A stretch of 18,589 bases of DNA from Bacteroidia bacterium. GTDB lineage: Bacteria > Bacteroidota > Bacteroidia > NS11-12g > UBA9320. Location of the stretch: NCBI GenBank assembly GCA_029253325.1, contig JAQWZS010000056.1, positions 1-18,589 on the forward strand, written 5' to 3'. Below are positions 7,558 to 14,759 of this stretch, piece after piece (the stretch's first letter is position 1; every line of letters begins with the position of its first letter). Under the pieces are notes generated by a model. It saw only the letters and a list, made by a program, of their open reading frames with translations. It did not search any database and was not told the DNA's origin. Made by a program: the position numbers and the translations under genes.

Positions 7558-7583
7558 GAAGCATCAAACTCATGCAATGCTTC
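7558..7583. repeat. Inverted repeat GAAGCAT / ATGCTTC
   Basis: The two 7-base arms are perfectly complementary around a 12-base loop that itself contains ATG-C able to pair alternatively with the left arm (GCAT with ATGC at 7572-7575). No T-tract follows on either strand, so it is not an intrinsic terminator. It could be an operator or part of a leader. Confidence 0.35.
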
Positions 7584-7676
7584 GAAAATACATCTAGCTT
7601 CAATATAAACAACACCCCTTACTATTAAATATTTTACCTAAAAATTATTAAACGTAAAAAAAATAGAAGAAAACTA

Positions 7677-7684
7677 TAATTTTG
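7677..7684 (+). promoter_or_regulatory. Perfect -7 box abutting the methyltransferase start
   Basis: TAATTTTG fits TAnnTTTG exactly and ends five bases before the ATG at 7690. If functional, transcription would begin at or beside the start codon and give a leaderless or near-leaderless mRNA. No -33 TTG is visible at the expected spacing, so it may equally be a chance match. Confidence 0.3.
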
Positions 7685-7689
7685 TGCTC

Positions 7690-8364
7690 ATGAAGGTTAA
7701 AAACATTCCAGTTGTTGGTCCGATATTGAGTCGATTAGCATCCAAAATGTATAGTAAGTTCTACTTTGAAAACTCTAGTGACTACTGGGAAAAAAGATAT
7801 AAAGATGGCGGGAACTCTGGTTCTGGTTCATATAATCAATTAGCTAAATTCAAGGCTGAGATATTGAACTCATTTGTCAAAGAAAACAAAATAACCTCTG
7901 TTGTTGAATTGGGTTGCGGTGACGCAAACCAACTCAAGCTATTAAAGTACCCCAAATACAAAGGATATGATGTAAGCAACACTATTTTAAAGACCTGTTC
8001 TAAAACATTTGCTAATGATGAAACAAAGCAATTTGATCACATATCTAATTTTAATCCTCAAAAAACTGATCTTATTCTAAGCCTAGATGTAATTTATCAT
8101 CTTGTCGAGGATGACATTTTTGAAGGTCACATGAAAAAGTTATTTAATAAAAACCATAAAAATGTGATTATTTATTCATCCAATTTGGATGAGAACTTTG
8201 AAAACAAAGAAATAAAACATGTTAGACATCGTAAATTCACAAATTGGGTAGAGAAAAATGCAAAAGATTTCAAGCTAGATAAATTCATTAAGAATAAGCA
8301 CCCATTCACGGGAGATGGAACAACGGGGTCTTTAGCTGACTTCTATTTCTATTTGCAAATTTAA
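7690..8364 (+). CDS. Class I SAM-dependent methyltransferase (glycan cluster)
   Basis: This 224-residue protein has a Rossmann-fold methyltransferase core. The SAM-binding motif I is VVELGCGDAN (71-80), the acidic end of strand 2 is in YDVS (93-96), and the motif IV region is LSLDVIYHLVED (130-141). An N-terminal lead containing SSDYWEKRYKDGGNSGSGS (29-47) is shared, as far as I recall, with methyltransferases found in O-antigen and capsule loci. It lies head-to-head with the flippase and four bases before a GT4 gene, which points to methylation of a sugar or phosphate on a surface glycan; that is inference. The ATG at 7690 is preferred over an in-frame GTG six bases earlier because it begins a basic MKVKN. 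Confidence 0.8.
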   Translation: MKVKNIPVVGPILSRLASKMYSKFYFENSSDYWEKRYKDGGNSGSGSYNQLAKFKAEILNSFVKENKITSVVELGCGDANQLKLLKYPKYKGYDVSNTILKTCSKTFANDETKQFDHISNFNPQKTDLILSLDVIYHLVEDDIFEGHMKKLFNKNHKNVIIYSSNLDENFENKEIKHVRHRKFTNWVEKNAKDFKLDKFIKNKHPFTGDGTTGSLADFYFYLQI

Positions 8365-8368
8365 AGAA

Positions 8369-9529
8369 TTGAAACAACCTCATCATATTGTTCATCTTCC
8401 TAGAGCTTACCCATCAAAGCTAGCCCCTATTTCAAGTATATTTTTTAAAGAACAAGTAGCTGCTATTTCACAATATGATAATAATATTAAGCTAGGAGTC
8501 ATTGCTATAATTCAAAAGCCCATCTTAAAAAAAATATTCTTTAAGAATAGCCACCTTCTATTCTCTACCAATAAGAATGTCAATAGGAATATTATCACTT
8601 GGATAAAATATTTATTCACTATTCCTTTACCATACAGAATAAAGCGACAATATGTTAACTACAGACTATTTCTACTTTTTAGAAAATATGTGTCTAGTTA
8701 TGGTAAACCAAACTTAATTCACTTACAGACATACGAGATGGGAGCTGTTGCTTTAAAAATTTTTAAAAAATATGGTATTCCATACATTGTAACTGAGCAC
8801 TCATCGAATTTGTATGATGATAAAACTAGACTATCACATGATTTTTTAAAAAAAATATACCTAAATAGCCGTTTCAATATTGCTGTTAGTCCATTCTTTT
8901 CTGACTATTTGACTAGTAAATTTACTATCCCATTTACTACAATACCAAATATTGTAGATATTAATAAATTCACATTAAAACCTGAAAATAAATCCCCAAA
9001 AATCAACCTACTTCATGTCGCCCATTGCGTTGAAATAAAACAGCAAAAATTATTAATTCTAGGATTTACGGAAGCCTTAAAAATAAATAAGTTACTTAAC
9101 CTAACCATTGTAGGAGACGGACCAGAATTAGAATCGCTTCGGGCACTTGTTAAAGAATTAAAAGTTGAAGATCGCATTAATTTTACAGGTAGCCTTGATA
9201 ATGAAGCAGTAAAAACACAAATGCATCATGCAGATATTTTTATACTTACCTCAAAAAAAGAAACATTTGGTGTGGTATTAATAGAAGCCTTAGCCGTTGG
9301 ACTGCCTTGTATATCTACTAGTTCTGGTGGTCCAGAAGGAATTATAACAAACGAAGGACTTGGTCTAATTTGTGACCATAATCCTGAAGATCTTGCACGA
9401 GCTATTATAGCAGTGACCAAGAAAAGATATGACCCTGTAAAAATACGTCAACATGTTGTCTCAACTTACTCCGCTGCGGTAGTTGCTAATAAAATTACCA
9501 ATGTGTATAATGATGTTCTTTCGAGATAG
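8369..9529 (+). CDS. GT4-family glycosyltransferase
   Basis: This 386-residue GT-B-fold retaining glycosyltransferase would transfer a sugar from a nucleotide donor to a lipid-linked glycan on the cytoplasmic face. The N-terminal acceptor domain shows HIVHLPRAYPSK (6-17), LIHLQTY (116-122) and TEHSSNLYDD (142-151). The C-terminal donor domain shows IPNIVD (192-197), VGDGPELESL (248-257) and an E-x7-E pair, Glu298 and Glu306, in ETFGVVLIEALAVGLP. The start is TTG at 8369-8371: the next in-frame Met is residue 124, inside the N-terminal domain, so a later start would destroy the fold. It follows the methyltransferase stop by four bases, consistent with translational coupling. Donor and acceptor are unknown. 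Confidence 0.87.
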   Translation: MKQPHHIVHLPRAYPSKLAPISSIFFKEQVAAISQYDNNIKLGVIAIIQKPILKKIFFKNSHLLFSTNKNVNRNIITWIKYLFTIPLPYRIKRQYVNYRLFLLFRKYVSSYGKPNLIHLQTYEMGAVALKIFKKYGIPYIVTEHSSNLYDDKTRLSHDFLKKIYLNSRFNIAVSPFFSDYLTSKFTIPFTTIPNIVDINKFTLKPENKSPKINLLHVAHCVEIKQQKLLILGFTEALKINKLLNLTIVGDGPELESLRALVKELKVEDRINFTGSLDNEAVKTQMHHADIFILTSKKETFGVVLIEALAVGLPCISTSSGGPEGIITNEGLGLICDHNPEDLARAIIAVTKKRYDPVKIRQHVVSTYSAAVVANKITNVYNDVLSR

Positions 9530-9597
9530 AATAAATGTATGAACAGATATTTTATTGAGAAATACTCCTAGTCAGGAACAAAAAACAAAAAATACCT

Positions 9598-10776
9598 CTA
9601 GATAGAGTCATATACTTTAAATAACTCATCCGCATGATTTTCACTATCATAATTTTCATGCAGGTATTTTTTTGCATTCTTTCCAAGGCTAATTCTTGAA
9701 TCTTTTTCATTAATCAATGAAACCATACATTTTAGATATTCTTCTTGAGACGTAAATACTAAACCACATCCTGCTTCATTAATTAATTTAACTTGAGGAG
9801 TACAATTGGACACAATTAGTGGCTTCTCTGCATACATGTATTGAAATATCTTATTTGCCACTCCTGAATTATGTTGTTTATTTACATGGAAAGGAGCCAG
9901 ACAAACATCTACTCTATTGAGCTCTGTTAGAAGATCTTCAATGGGAATCCACTTTACATACTCAATATTATTTTTTACAGAATCTTTAGTAATAAAATTA
10001 TGAAATCTATCCCTATCAGCACTATCTACGGGACCAATTATTCGAAGTAAAATATTTTGCTCATCCGACAAAATACGCTCAAAAACTTCCAATGTATCGA
10101 ATATTCCTCTCCTTTCGGCAACTACACCAAAGTAGAAAAAAGTCACTCTATCATCTCTCTGTTTTGTTTTATCTACTTCAAATTTTTTAAATCTCGAAAA
10201 ATCAACAACATTGGGAAAAACAAATATCTTTCTAGCATCTAACGATGTGTATCTTTTCAATAAACTTTCTTTAAATTCATTAGACAAAGCGATAATACGA
10301 TCTACATGATGTAAAATATTTTTTTCTTTTTTGGCCCAGTTATGAGGTCTTGTAATTAAGTTTTTAATTCGACCCTTTGTCCAATTATAGGTCAATATAG
10401 TGGCTGGAAAATTTTCATGTAAATCAAGAATCAATTGAACTGATTTTTGACTCGACTTTATTGCATGAATAGCTGGTGGAGCCATATATAAGTCATGAAC
10501 ATGAAGTAATTGTATACTTTCTTCAAGAATAAATTTTTTTATCGCTCTAGCCCAAATCCATTTGTAAAATGGCAACCAACTAGACAGTGCAAAAAGTTTA
10601 TCTTTAATCCATTTTGATATGTAAATGGACTGAATATCTTCTGACTCAGAAACAAAATTCTTGTCTAAATTTAGGCAAAGAATCTTCACCTCATATTTGC
10701 TACTTAAAATGGATACTTCTTTAAATACTCTTCCATCGTTTATGAAATCATTGTCTACAACAAACCCAACTTTCAT
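9598..10776 (-). CDS. GT4-family glycosyltransferase, EX7E motif not evident
   Basis: This 392-residue GT-B-fold glycosyltransferase runs convergent to the preceding GT4. N-terminal features are VGFVVDNDFINDGRV (3-17), LLHVHDLYMAPPAI (90-103) and LDLHENFPATI (117-127). The donor domain contains FPNVVDFSRF (187-196), FYFGVVAERRGIFD (214-227) and NKIFQYMYAEKPLIVSN (308-324). This last motif occupies the place of the usual E-x7-E segment but has Asn or Lys instead of the first Glu, as in the FnlC/WbuB-like GT4 subgroup. A sugar role in the local glycan pathway is likely; substrates are unknown. The ATG at 10776 has a -7 box seven bases upstream. The 68-base gap to the convergent gene contains no convincing terminator. 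Confidence 0.85.
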   Translation of the reverse strand: MKVGFVVDNDFINDGRVFKEVSILSSKYEVKILCLNLDKNFVSESEDIQSIYISKWIKDKLFALSSWLPFYKWIWARAIKKFILEESIQLLHVHDLYMAPPAIHAIKSSQKSVQLILDLHENFPATILTYNWTKGRIKNLITRPHNWAKKEKNILHHVDRIIALSNEFKESLLKRYTSLDARKIFVFPNVVDFSRFKKFEVDKTKQRDDRVTFFYFGVVAERRGIFDTLEVFERILSDEQNILLRIIGPVDSADRDRFHNFITKDSVKNNIEYVKWIPIEDLLTELNRVDVCLAPFHVNKQHNSGVANKIFQYMYAEKPLIVSNCTPQVKLINEAGCGLVFTSQEEYLKCMVSLINEKDSRISLGKNAKKYLHENYDSENHADELFKVYDSI

Positions 10777-10783
10777 TTGAGCT

Positions 10784-10791
10784 CAAAGTTA
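10784..10791 (-). promoter_or_regulatory. Perfect -7 box for the minus-strand GT4 gene
   Basis: TAACTTTG on the minus strand fits TAnnTTTG, with seven bases between its G and the ATG. The leader would be nearly absent. No -33 TTG is seen at the expected distance. Confidence 0.4.
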
Positions 10792-10862
10792 ATCTTTATG
10801 GCCAAGTTCGAAGAAATTATTTTCAAAACAAATACTATCTATAAATCTAGCGGCATGGAGTG

Positions 10863-10877
10863 GATTTAAAATAAATC
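10863..10877. repeat. Inverted repeat GATTTA-AAA-TAAATC in a divergent promoter region
   Basis: Two perfect 6-base arms flank a 3-base centre, midway between the two divergent glycosyltransferase starts and 33 bases before the plus-strand -7 box. It is a possible operator, though AT-rich repeats of this size occur by chance. Confidence 0.25.
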
Positions 10878-10910
10878 TCACAATAAACTCAAGCATTCTA
10901 TCATAAAAAA

Positions 10911-10918
10911 TAAATTTG
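10911..10918 (+). promoter_or_regulatory. Perfect -7 box for the GT4-YfhO-holB run
   Basis: TAAATTTG fits TAnnTTTG and lies 17 bases before the ATG at 10936, leaving room for a short leader of about ten bases. No TTG sits at the canonical -33 spacing. Confidence 0.5.
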
Positions 10919-10935
10919 TAACATCATCCTTATTG

Positions 10936-12234
10936 ATGAGTAATAAAAAAATCCTCATAATCACCTATTACTGGCCTCCAAGTGGCGGTGCTGGTGTTCA
11001 GCGATGGTTAAAATTGAGCAATTATCTTGTTGACTTAGGACATGAAGTTCATGTCATTTACCCTAACGAAAAACATGCAAGTTACATGGTCTTAGATAAA
11101 ACATTGACCCAAGAAATTGATTCTAACATTCAATTACACCCAACAAAGTCTTTTGAGCCTCTTAAATTATATTCCCGAATTTTTGGCAAAAAAAGTATTC
11201 CTTCAGCTGGTTTTGCAAACGTTAATAAGAAAAGTAAAATTCAACAATTTATTATATTTTTAAGAACTCACTTGTTTATTCCTGACCCGCGAAAATATTG
11301 GGGTAATTATGCCTATTCTACAGCAAAAAAGGTCATAAAAGAACACCAAATAAAGAATATAATAACTTCCAGTCCTCCCCACTCGGTTCAATTAATTGGG
11401 AAACGATTGAAAAAAAAATTCCCAGTCCGTTGGATTGTAGACTTTAGAGACTTATGGACTGACATTTATTATTACGAACTGCTTAATCATTCTAAATTTT
11501 CTAATTATTTTGACCGAAAATATGAAAAGCAAATCATCGAAAATGCAGACCATATTGTTACTGCATCATCTGTTTATGTTCCTTTTTTTAATAGCAAATC
11601 AGACAAAATTAAGCTCAATAAATTTACAACGATTCCAAATGGTTTTGATGCCAAAGATTTTAAAAACTATCAACTAAATCAAAATAAAACATTCACACTC
11701 ACATACACAGGAACCATCAGTGATCAATATAATATCACCCCATTTTTGGATGCTTTAAGCCAATTTAAAATAACCTATCCAGAAAAGGCATTTTGTCTCC
11801 AATTTGTAGGTTCTATTTTCCCGAATTTAAAGTTGGAACTTGCAAATAAAAATCTCATTGACGACACAAAATTTAGCCCCTATGTTCCCCATTCAGAAAG
11901 CATTGACTACCTTGAAAAAGCATCCGTTCTTTTGGTCTTTGGACCATTAAACAAACACGGAAAAGAAGGAGGTATTCCAGCAAAAGTATATGAATATCTC
12001 GCCGCTCGAAAACCGATTTTATATGTCGGTAAAAAAGACGGTTTTGTAGCTAATATCATTCATAAAACATCCAGCGGATTAGCTCACGATAATGACACTA
12101 AAGACATTTGCCAGCATATTAACGACCTATACCATAAGTGGGAATCTGGACAAGGTATTCTCACCTACAATCCTGCCATAATGGAATACAGTCGTGAAAG
12201 CCAAGCAAAAGCATTTGCAAATCTTCTCCAATAA
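10936..12234 (+). CDS. GT4-like glycosyltransferase paired with YfhO
   Basis: This 432-residue GT-B-type glycosyltransferase is of a kind I associate with Bacteroidota genes next to yfhO. The N-terminus ILIITYYWPPSGGAGVQR (6-23) is the glycine-rich loop of GT4 enzymes. TSSPPHS (144-150) and WIVDFRDLWTD (166-176) are very characteristic, followed by IPNGFD (233-238), TYTGT (256-260) and GGIPAKVYEYLAARKPIL (345-362). The donor-site glutamates are not in the standard E-x7-E arrangement; Glu353 lies in the corresponding helix. The ATG at 10936 is preferred over a TTG one codon earlier. It is the first gene of a plus-strand run that includes yfhO 63 bases downstream. A plausible role is adding a sugar to a carrier for use by YfhO; this is inference. 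Confidence 0.82.
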   Translation: MSNKKILIITYYWPPSGGAGVQRWLKLSNYLVDLGHEVHVIYPNEKHASYMVLDKTLTQEIDSNIQLHPTKSFEPLKLYSRIFGKKSIPSAGFANVNKKSKIQQFIIFLRTHLFIPDPRKYWGNYAYSTAKKVIKEHQIKNIITSSPPHSVQLIGKRLKKKFPVRWIVDFRDLWTDIYYYELLNHSKFSNYFDRKYEKQIIENADHIVTASSVYVPFFNSKSDKIKLNKFTTIPNGFDAKDFKNYQLNQNKTFTLTYTGTISDQYNITPFLDALSQFKITYPEKAFCLQFVGSIFPNLKLELANKNLIDDTKFSPYVPHSESIDYLEKASVLLVFGPLNKHGKEGGIPAKVYEYLAARKPILYVGKKDGFVANIIHKTSSGLAHDNDTKDICQHINDLYHKWESGQGILTYNPAIMEYSRESQAKAFANLLQ

Positions 12235-12247
12235 ATTGAGATAACAC

Positions 12248-12301
12248 ATGTGGTTACTCTCCAAACTAATTCTATTTTTGAGGACAATTCAATTTATATG
12301 A
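12248..12301 (+). CDS. Possible 17-residue leader ORF overlapping the YfhO start
   Basis: The ORF MWLLSKLILFLRTIQFI begins 13 bases after the upstream glycosyltransferase stop. It ends in TGA overlapping the YfhO ATG as ATGA, the arrangement used for translational coupling. It is short, AT-rich and hydrophobic, so chance is a serious alternative, and no ribosome binding site is evident. Confidence 0.25.
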   Translation: MWLLSKLILFLRTIQFI

Positions 12302-14748
12302 AAGTTTTTATTCAGAAATATAGTCAACACATGATAGCCATTTTACTCATTGCTATTTTGTCGGCTTTGTTTGTACCTAATAATTTTAAAAATAAGGCAC
12401 CCAAACAAAGTGATATTGTTCAATACAAAGGAGCTGCAAGTGAAATTAAGCAGTATCGAGAATCAGGAGAAAATATCTTGTGGACCAATGCTCTTTTTGC
12501 AGGGATGCCTTCTTATGTGATTAGCCTCCCCAGTAACTCAACAATTATCAAACACTTAAAAATCCCCAGTTACCCAAGGGTTTGGTCTCAACTATTTTTA
12601 TATATCCTCTGCAGTTTCATCATGCTTCTTGCTTTCAAAGTAAGGCCTTGGCTTGCATTGATTGGTGCTGTTGGTATCGGACTGGCAACAGAAAATCTAA
12701 CCATCTTAGCCGTGGGGCACAATACAAAAGCAAGAGCCATTGGATATCTTCCATTGGTAATTGCTGGTATGCAATACATCTTTAACAAAAGGTATTTACT
12801 GGGACTTACATTACTCGCTACAGGGTTTGGATTAGAACTACAGGCTAACCATGTTCAGATCACCTATTATGGTGGGTTTATGATTGTTTTATTTGTCATT
12901 TTTCATGCCTACCCGTATTTCAAAGAGAAACAGTTCAAATCATTTTTTTTAGCATGCGGTATTGCTCTTCTTGGAGCAGGTATTGGACTTGGAGCAAATA
13001 GTTTAAACATTCTTCTTCTTAAAGAATATGCTACAGAATCCATTCGAGGTAAAAGTGAACTGACCATCAATAAAAATAATGGATCAAATGCTGATAAACA
13101 GGATGGATTAACTCAAGATTATGTTTTTTCATACAGTAATGGTTGGTCGGACATAGGAGCTACCATTATCCCCAATTATAGTGGTGGAGACTCTGATAAA
13201 CTCGGGCTTTACTATGGTCAAATTGGGAGTACATCAGGACCCAAATATATAGGCGTGACACTATTTATTTTGATGATTCTTGGCCTCGTTCTAATTCGTG
13301 GGCCACAAAAATGGTGGCTTTTATCCGTAATAGGAGTCACGTTAATATTATCAATGGGAGGGAATCATTTCACCGGGATTAATCAATTCATGTACAATCA
13401 CTTTCCACTCTACAATAAATTCAGAGCACCGAGTATGATGATGGTTTTAGTTCAGTTAGCCGTTGGTTTATTAGCTATTTTAAGCTTAGAGAAAATTATC
13501 AGTCAGCCAGAATACGTAAAAGAAAATTGGAAAAGAGTAAGCTATGCTGCTTTTGCTGGCATTGGGATTATTATTCTATTGACCTATTCTGGAACATTAT
13601 TTAACGATTTTAATTCGACCCCCAAAGAAAATGAAAATGGACAGATTGTATATGATTCAGATACTGAATATGCAAAAAATGTGATACAACGACAAGGAGG
13701 AGAAGTTACACAGCCTTCAATCGATCGTTTCAAAGATCAACTCGCTGAAATGCGACTTAGAGAGATGAAAAAAGATGGTAATAGAAGTATCTTTTTTGCC
13801 ATTTTAATTCTTCTTGTGCTGTGGTTAATTTATAAAGAAAAAGTGAAAGTAAACTATGGATTAATCATTCTAGGAGTTCTAATTACCGCTGATTTATGGA
13901 CAGTTGGTAAACGCTATTTAAATGATAAAGATTTCAAAAGAGAACGGGCCTTGGAACAACCATTTACCCCTTACGCTGTGGATTTGGAAATACAAAAAGA
14001 CAAAACCTATTACCGCGTTTTGGATCTCACCCAAAGTACATTAAATAGCAACCGATGTGCTTACTTTCACAAATCAATTGGAGGCTATAGTGCTGCAAAA
14101 ATTAGAAGATTCCAAGATTTATGGGATTGGCATTTGATGGACGATTTAAGAGCTGGTAGAGTTACCAATAATGGGATTTTTAATATGCTAAATATGAAGT
14201 ATTATATCTACCCTAATCAACAAGGAGGAGAACCTAGGTATGGCATTAACCCAAACGCTAACGGAAACGCTTGGATTGTAAATGAAGTGAATATCGTTGA
14301 AAATGCTGATAGTGCTATTCTTCAATTACCAAAAATCAATACCAAAACGCAAGCTATTGTCGAGAAAGAGTATGCAGATTTAATCAGTACTAATTCTATT
14401 AAAGATAGCACAGCGAGTATAACTCTATCCTCTTACCATCCAGAAAAATTAGAATACACCTATTCATCAAAAACAGAAAATAATGTAGCTTTTTCAGAAG
14501 TGTTTTATGACAAAGGTTGGAATGCCTATATTGACAATCAGCCAGTTGATCAATTTCGATTAAACTACCTATTGAGAGGTATGAAGGTGCCTGCAGGAAA
14601 ACATACTATCCGATTTGAATTTTCTCCAAAAACATTTCAAACAGGATCGATGCTCGCTATGATATTTGGTAGCTTGATATACTTACTCATCAGTTTAAGT
14701 ATATTCTTATGGGTTCGAAAAGAACTTTCCTTAAAAGACCAGAATTAA
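12298..14748 (+). CDS. yfhO: YfhO-family GT-C membrane protein
   Basis: This 816-residue polytopic inner-membrane protein belongs to the YfhO family. In Firmicutes, YfhO is a GT-C transferase that moves a sugar from undecaprenyl phosphate onto lipoteichoic acid; the Bacteroidota role is not known to me. After span 1 (about 12-27), the loop contains QSDIVQYKG (37-45) with Asp39 as the likely catalytic acid, then WTNALFAGMPSY (62-73). GHNTKARAIGYLP follows in the next loop. About a dozen spans lead to a periplasmic domain with FYDKGWNAYIDNQ and a last span near the C-terminus. The ATG at 12298 begins MKVFIQKY as expected for the family; an in-frame GTG at 12250 would add 16 residues. It sits between a GT4 gene and holB, 11 bases before the latter. 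Confidence 0.88.
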   Translation: MKVFIQKYSQHMIAILLIAILSALFVPNNFKNKAPKQSDIVQYKGAASEIKQYRESGENILWTNALFAGMPSYVISLPSNSTIIKHLKIPSYPRVWSQLFLYILCSFIMLLAFKVRPWLALIGAVGIGLATENLTILAVGHNTKARAIGYLPLVIAGMQYIFNKRYLLGLTLLATGFGLELQANHVQITYYGGFMIVLFVIFHAYPYFKEKQFKSFFLACGIALLGAGIGLGANSLNILLLKEYATESIRGKSELTINKNNGSNADKQDGLTQDYVFSYSNGWSDIGATIIPNYSGGDSDKLGLYYGQIGSTSGPKYIGVTLFILMILGLVLIRGPQKWWLLSVIGVTLILSMGGNHFTGINQFMYNHFPLYNKFRAPSMMMVLVQLAVGLLAILSLEKIISQPEYVKENWKRVSYAAFAGIGIIILLTYSGTLFNDFNSTPKENENGQIVYDSDTEYAKNVIQRQGGEVTQPSIDRFKDQLAEMRLREMKKDGNRSIFFAILILLVLWLIYKEKVKVNYGLIILGVLITADLWTVGKRYLNDKDFKRERALEQPFTPYAVDLEIQKDKTYYRVLDLTQSTLNSNRCAYFHKSIGGYSAAKIRRFQDLWDWHLMDDLRAGRVTNNGIFNMLNMKYYIYPNQQGGEPRYGINPNANGNAWIVNEVNIVENADSAILQLPKINTKTQAIVEKEYADLISTNSIKDSTASITLSSYHPEKLEYTYSSKTENNVAFSEVFYDKGWNAYIDNQPVDQFRLNYLLRGMKVPAGKHTIRFEFSPKTFQTGSMLAMIFGSLIYLLISLSIFLWVRKELSLKDQN

Positions 14749-14759
14749 GTTGATTAGAA

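Larger units (their letters stand above)
7429..7689. other. Divergent intergenic region between flippase and methyltransferase genes
   Basis: This is the largest gap in the window at 261 bases. It holds a minus-strand -7 box for the flippase, a plus-strand -7 box next to the methyltransferase start, a perfect 10-base palindrome TTGTATACAA (7537-7546) and a 7-base inverted repeat GAAGCAT/ATGCTTC (7558-7583, 12-base loop). I see no RNA gene, tandem repeat or coding signal. Confidence 0.6.

Noticed and set aside
9226..9420. Minus-strand open frame inside the GT4 gene
   Set aside because: Covers the conserved EX7E region of the real gene in antisense; no independent support.
9530..9597. Possible terminator between the convergent GT4 genes
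   Set aside because: Only 3-4 bp stems (such as TCCT/AGGA) are present, and the A/T runs do not follow a stable hairpin.
12582..12788. Two overlapping open frames on opposite strands inside yfhO
   Set aside because: Both are shadows of conserved YfhO coding sequence.
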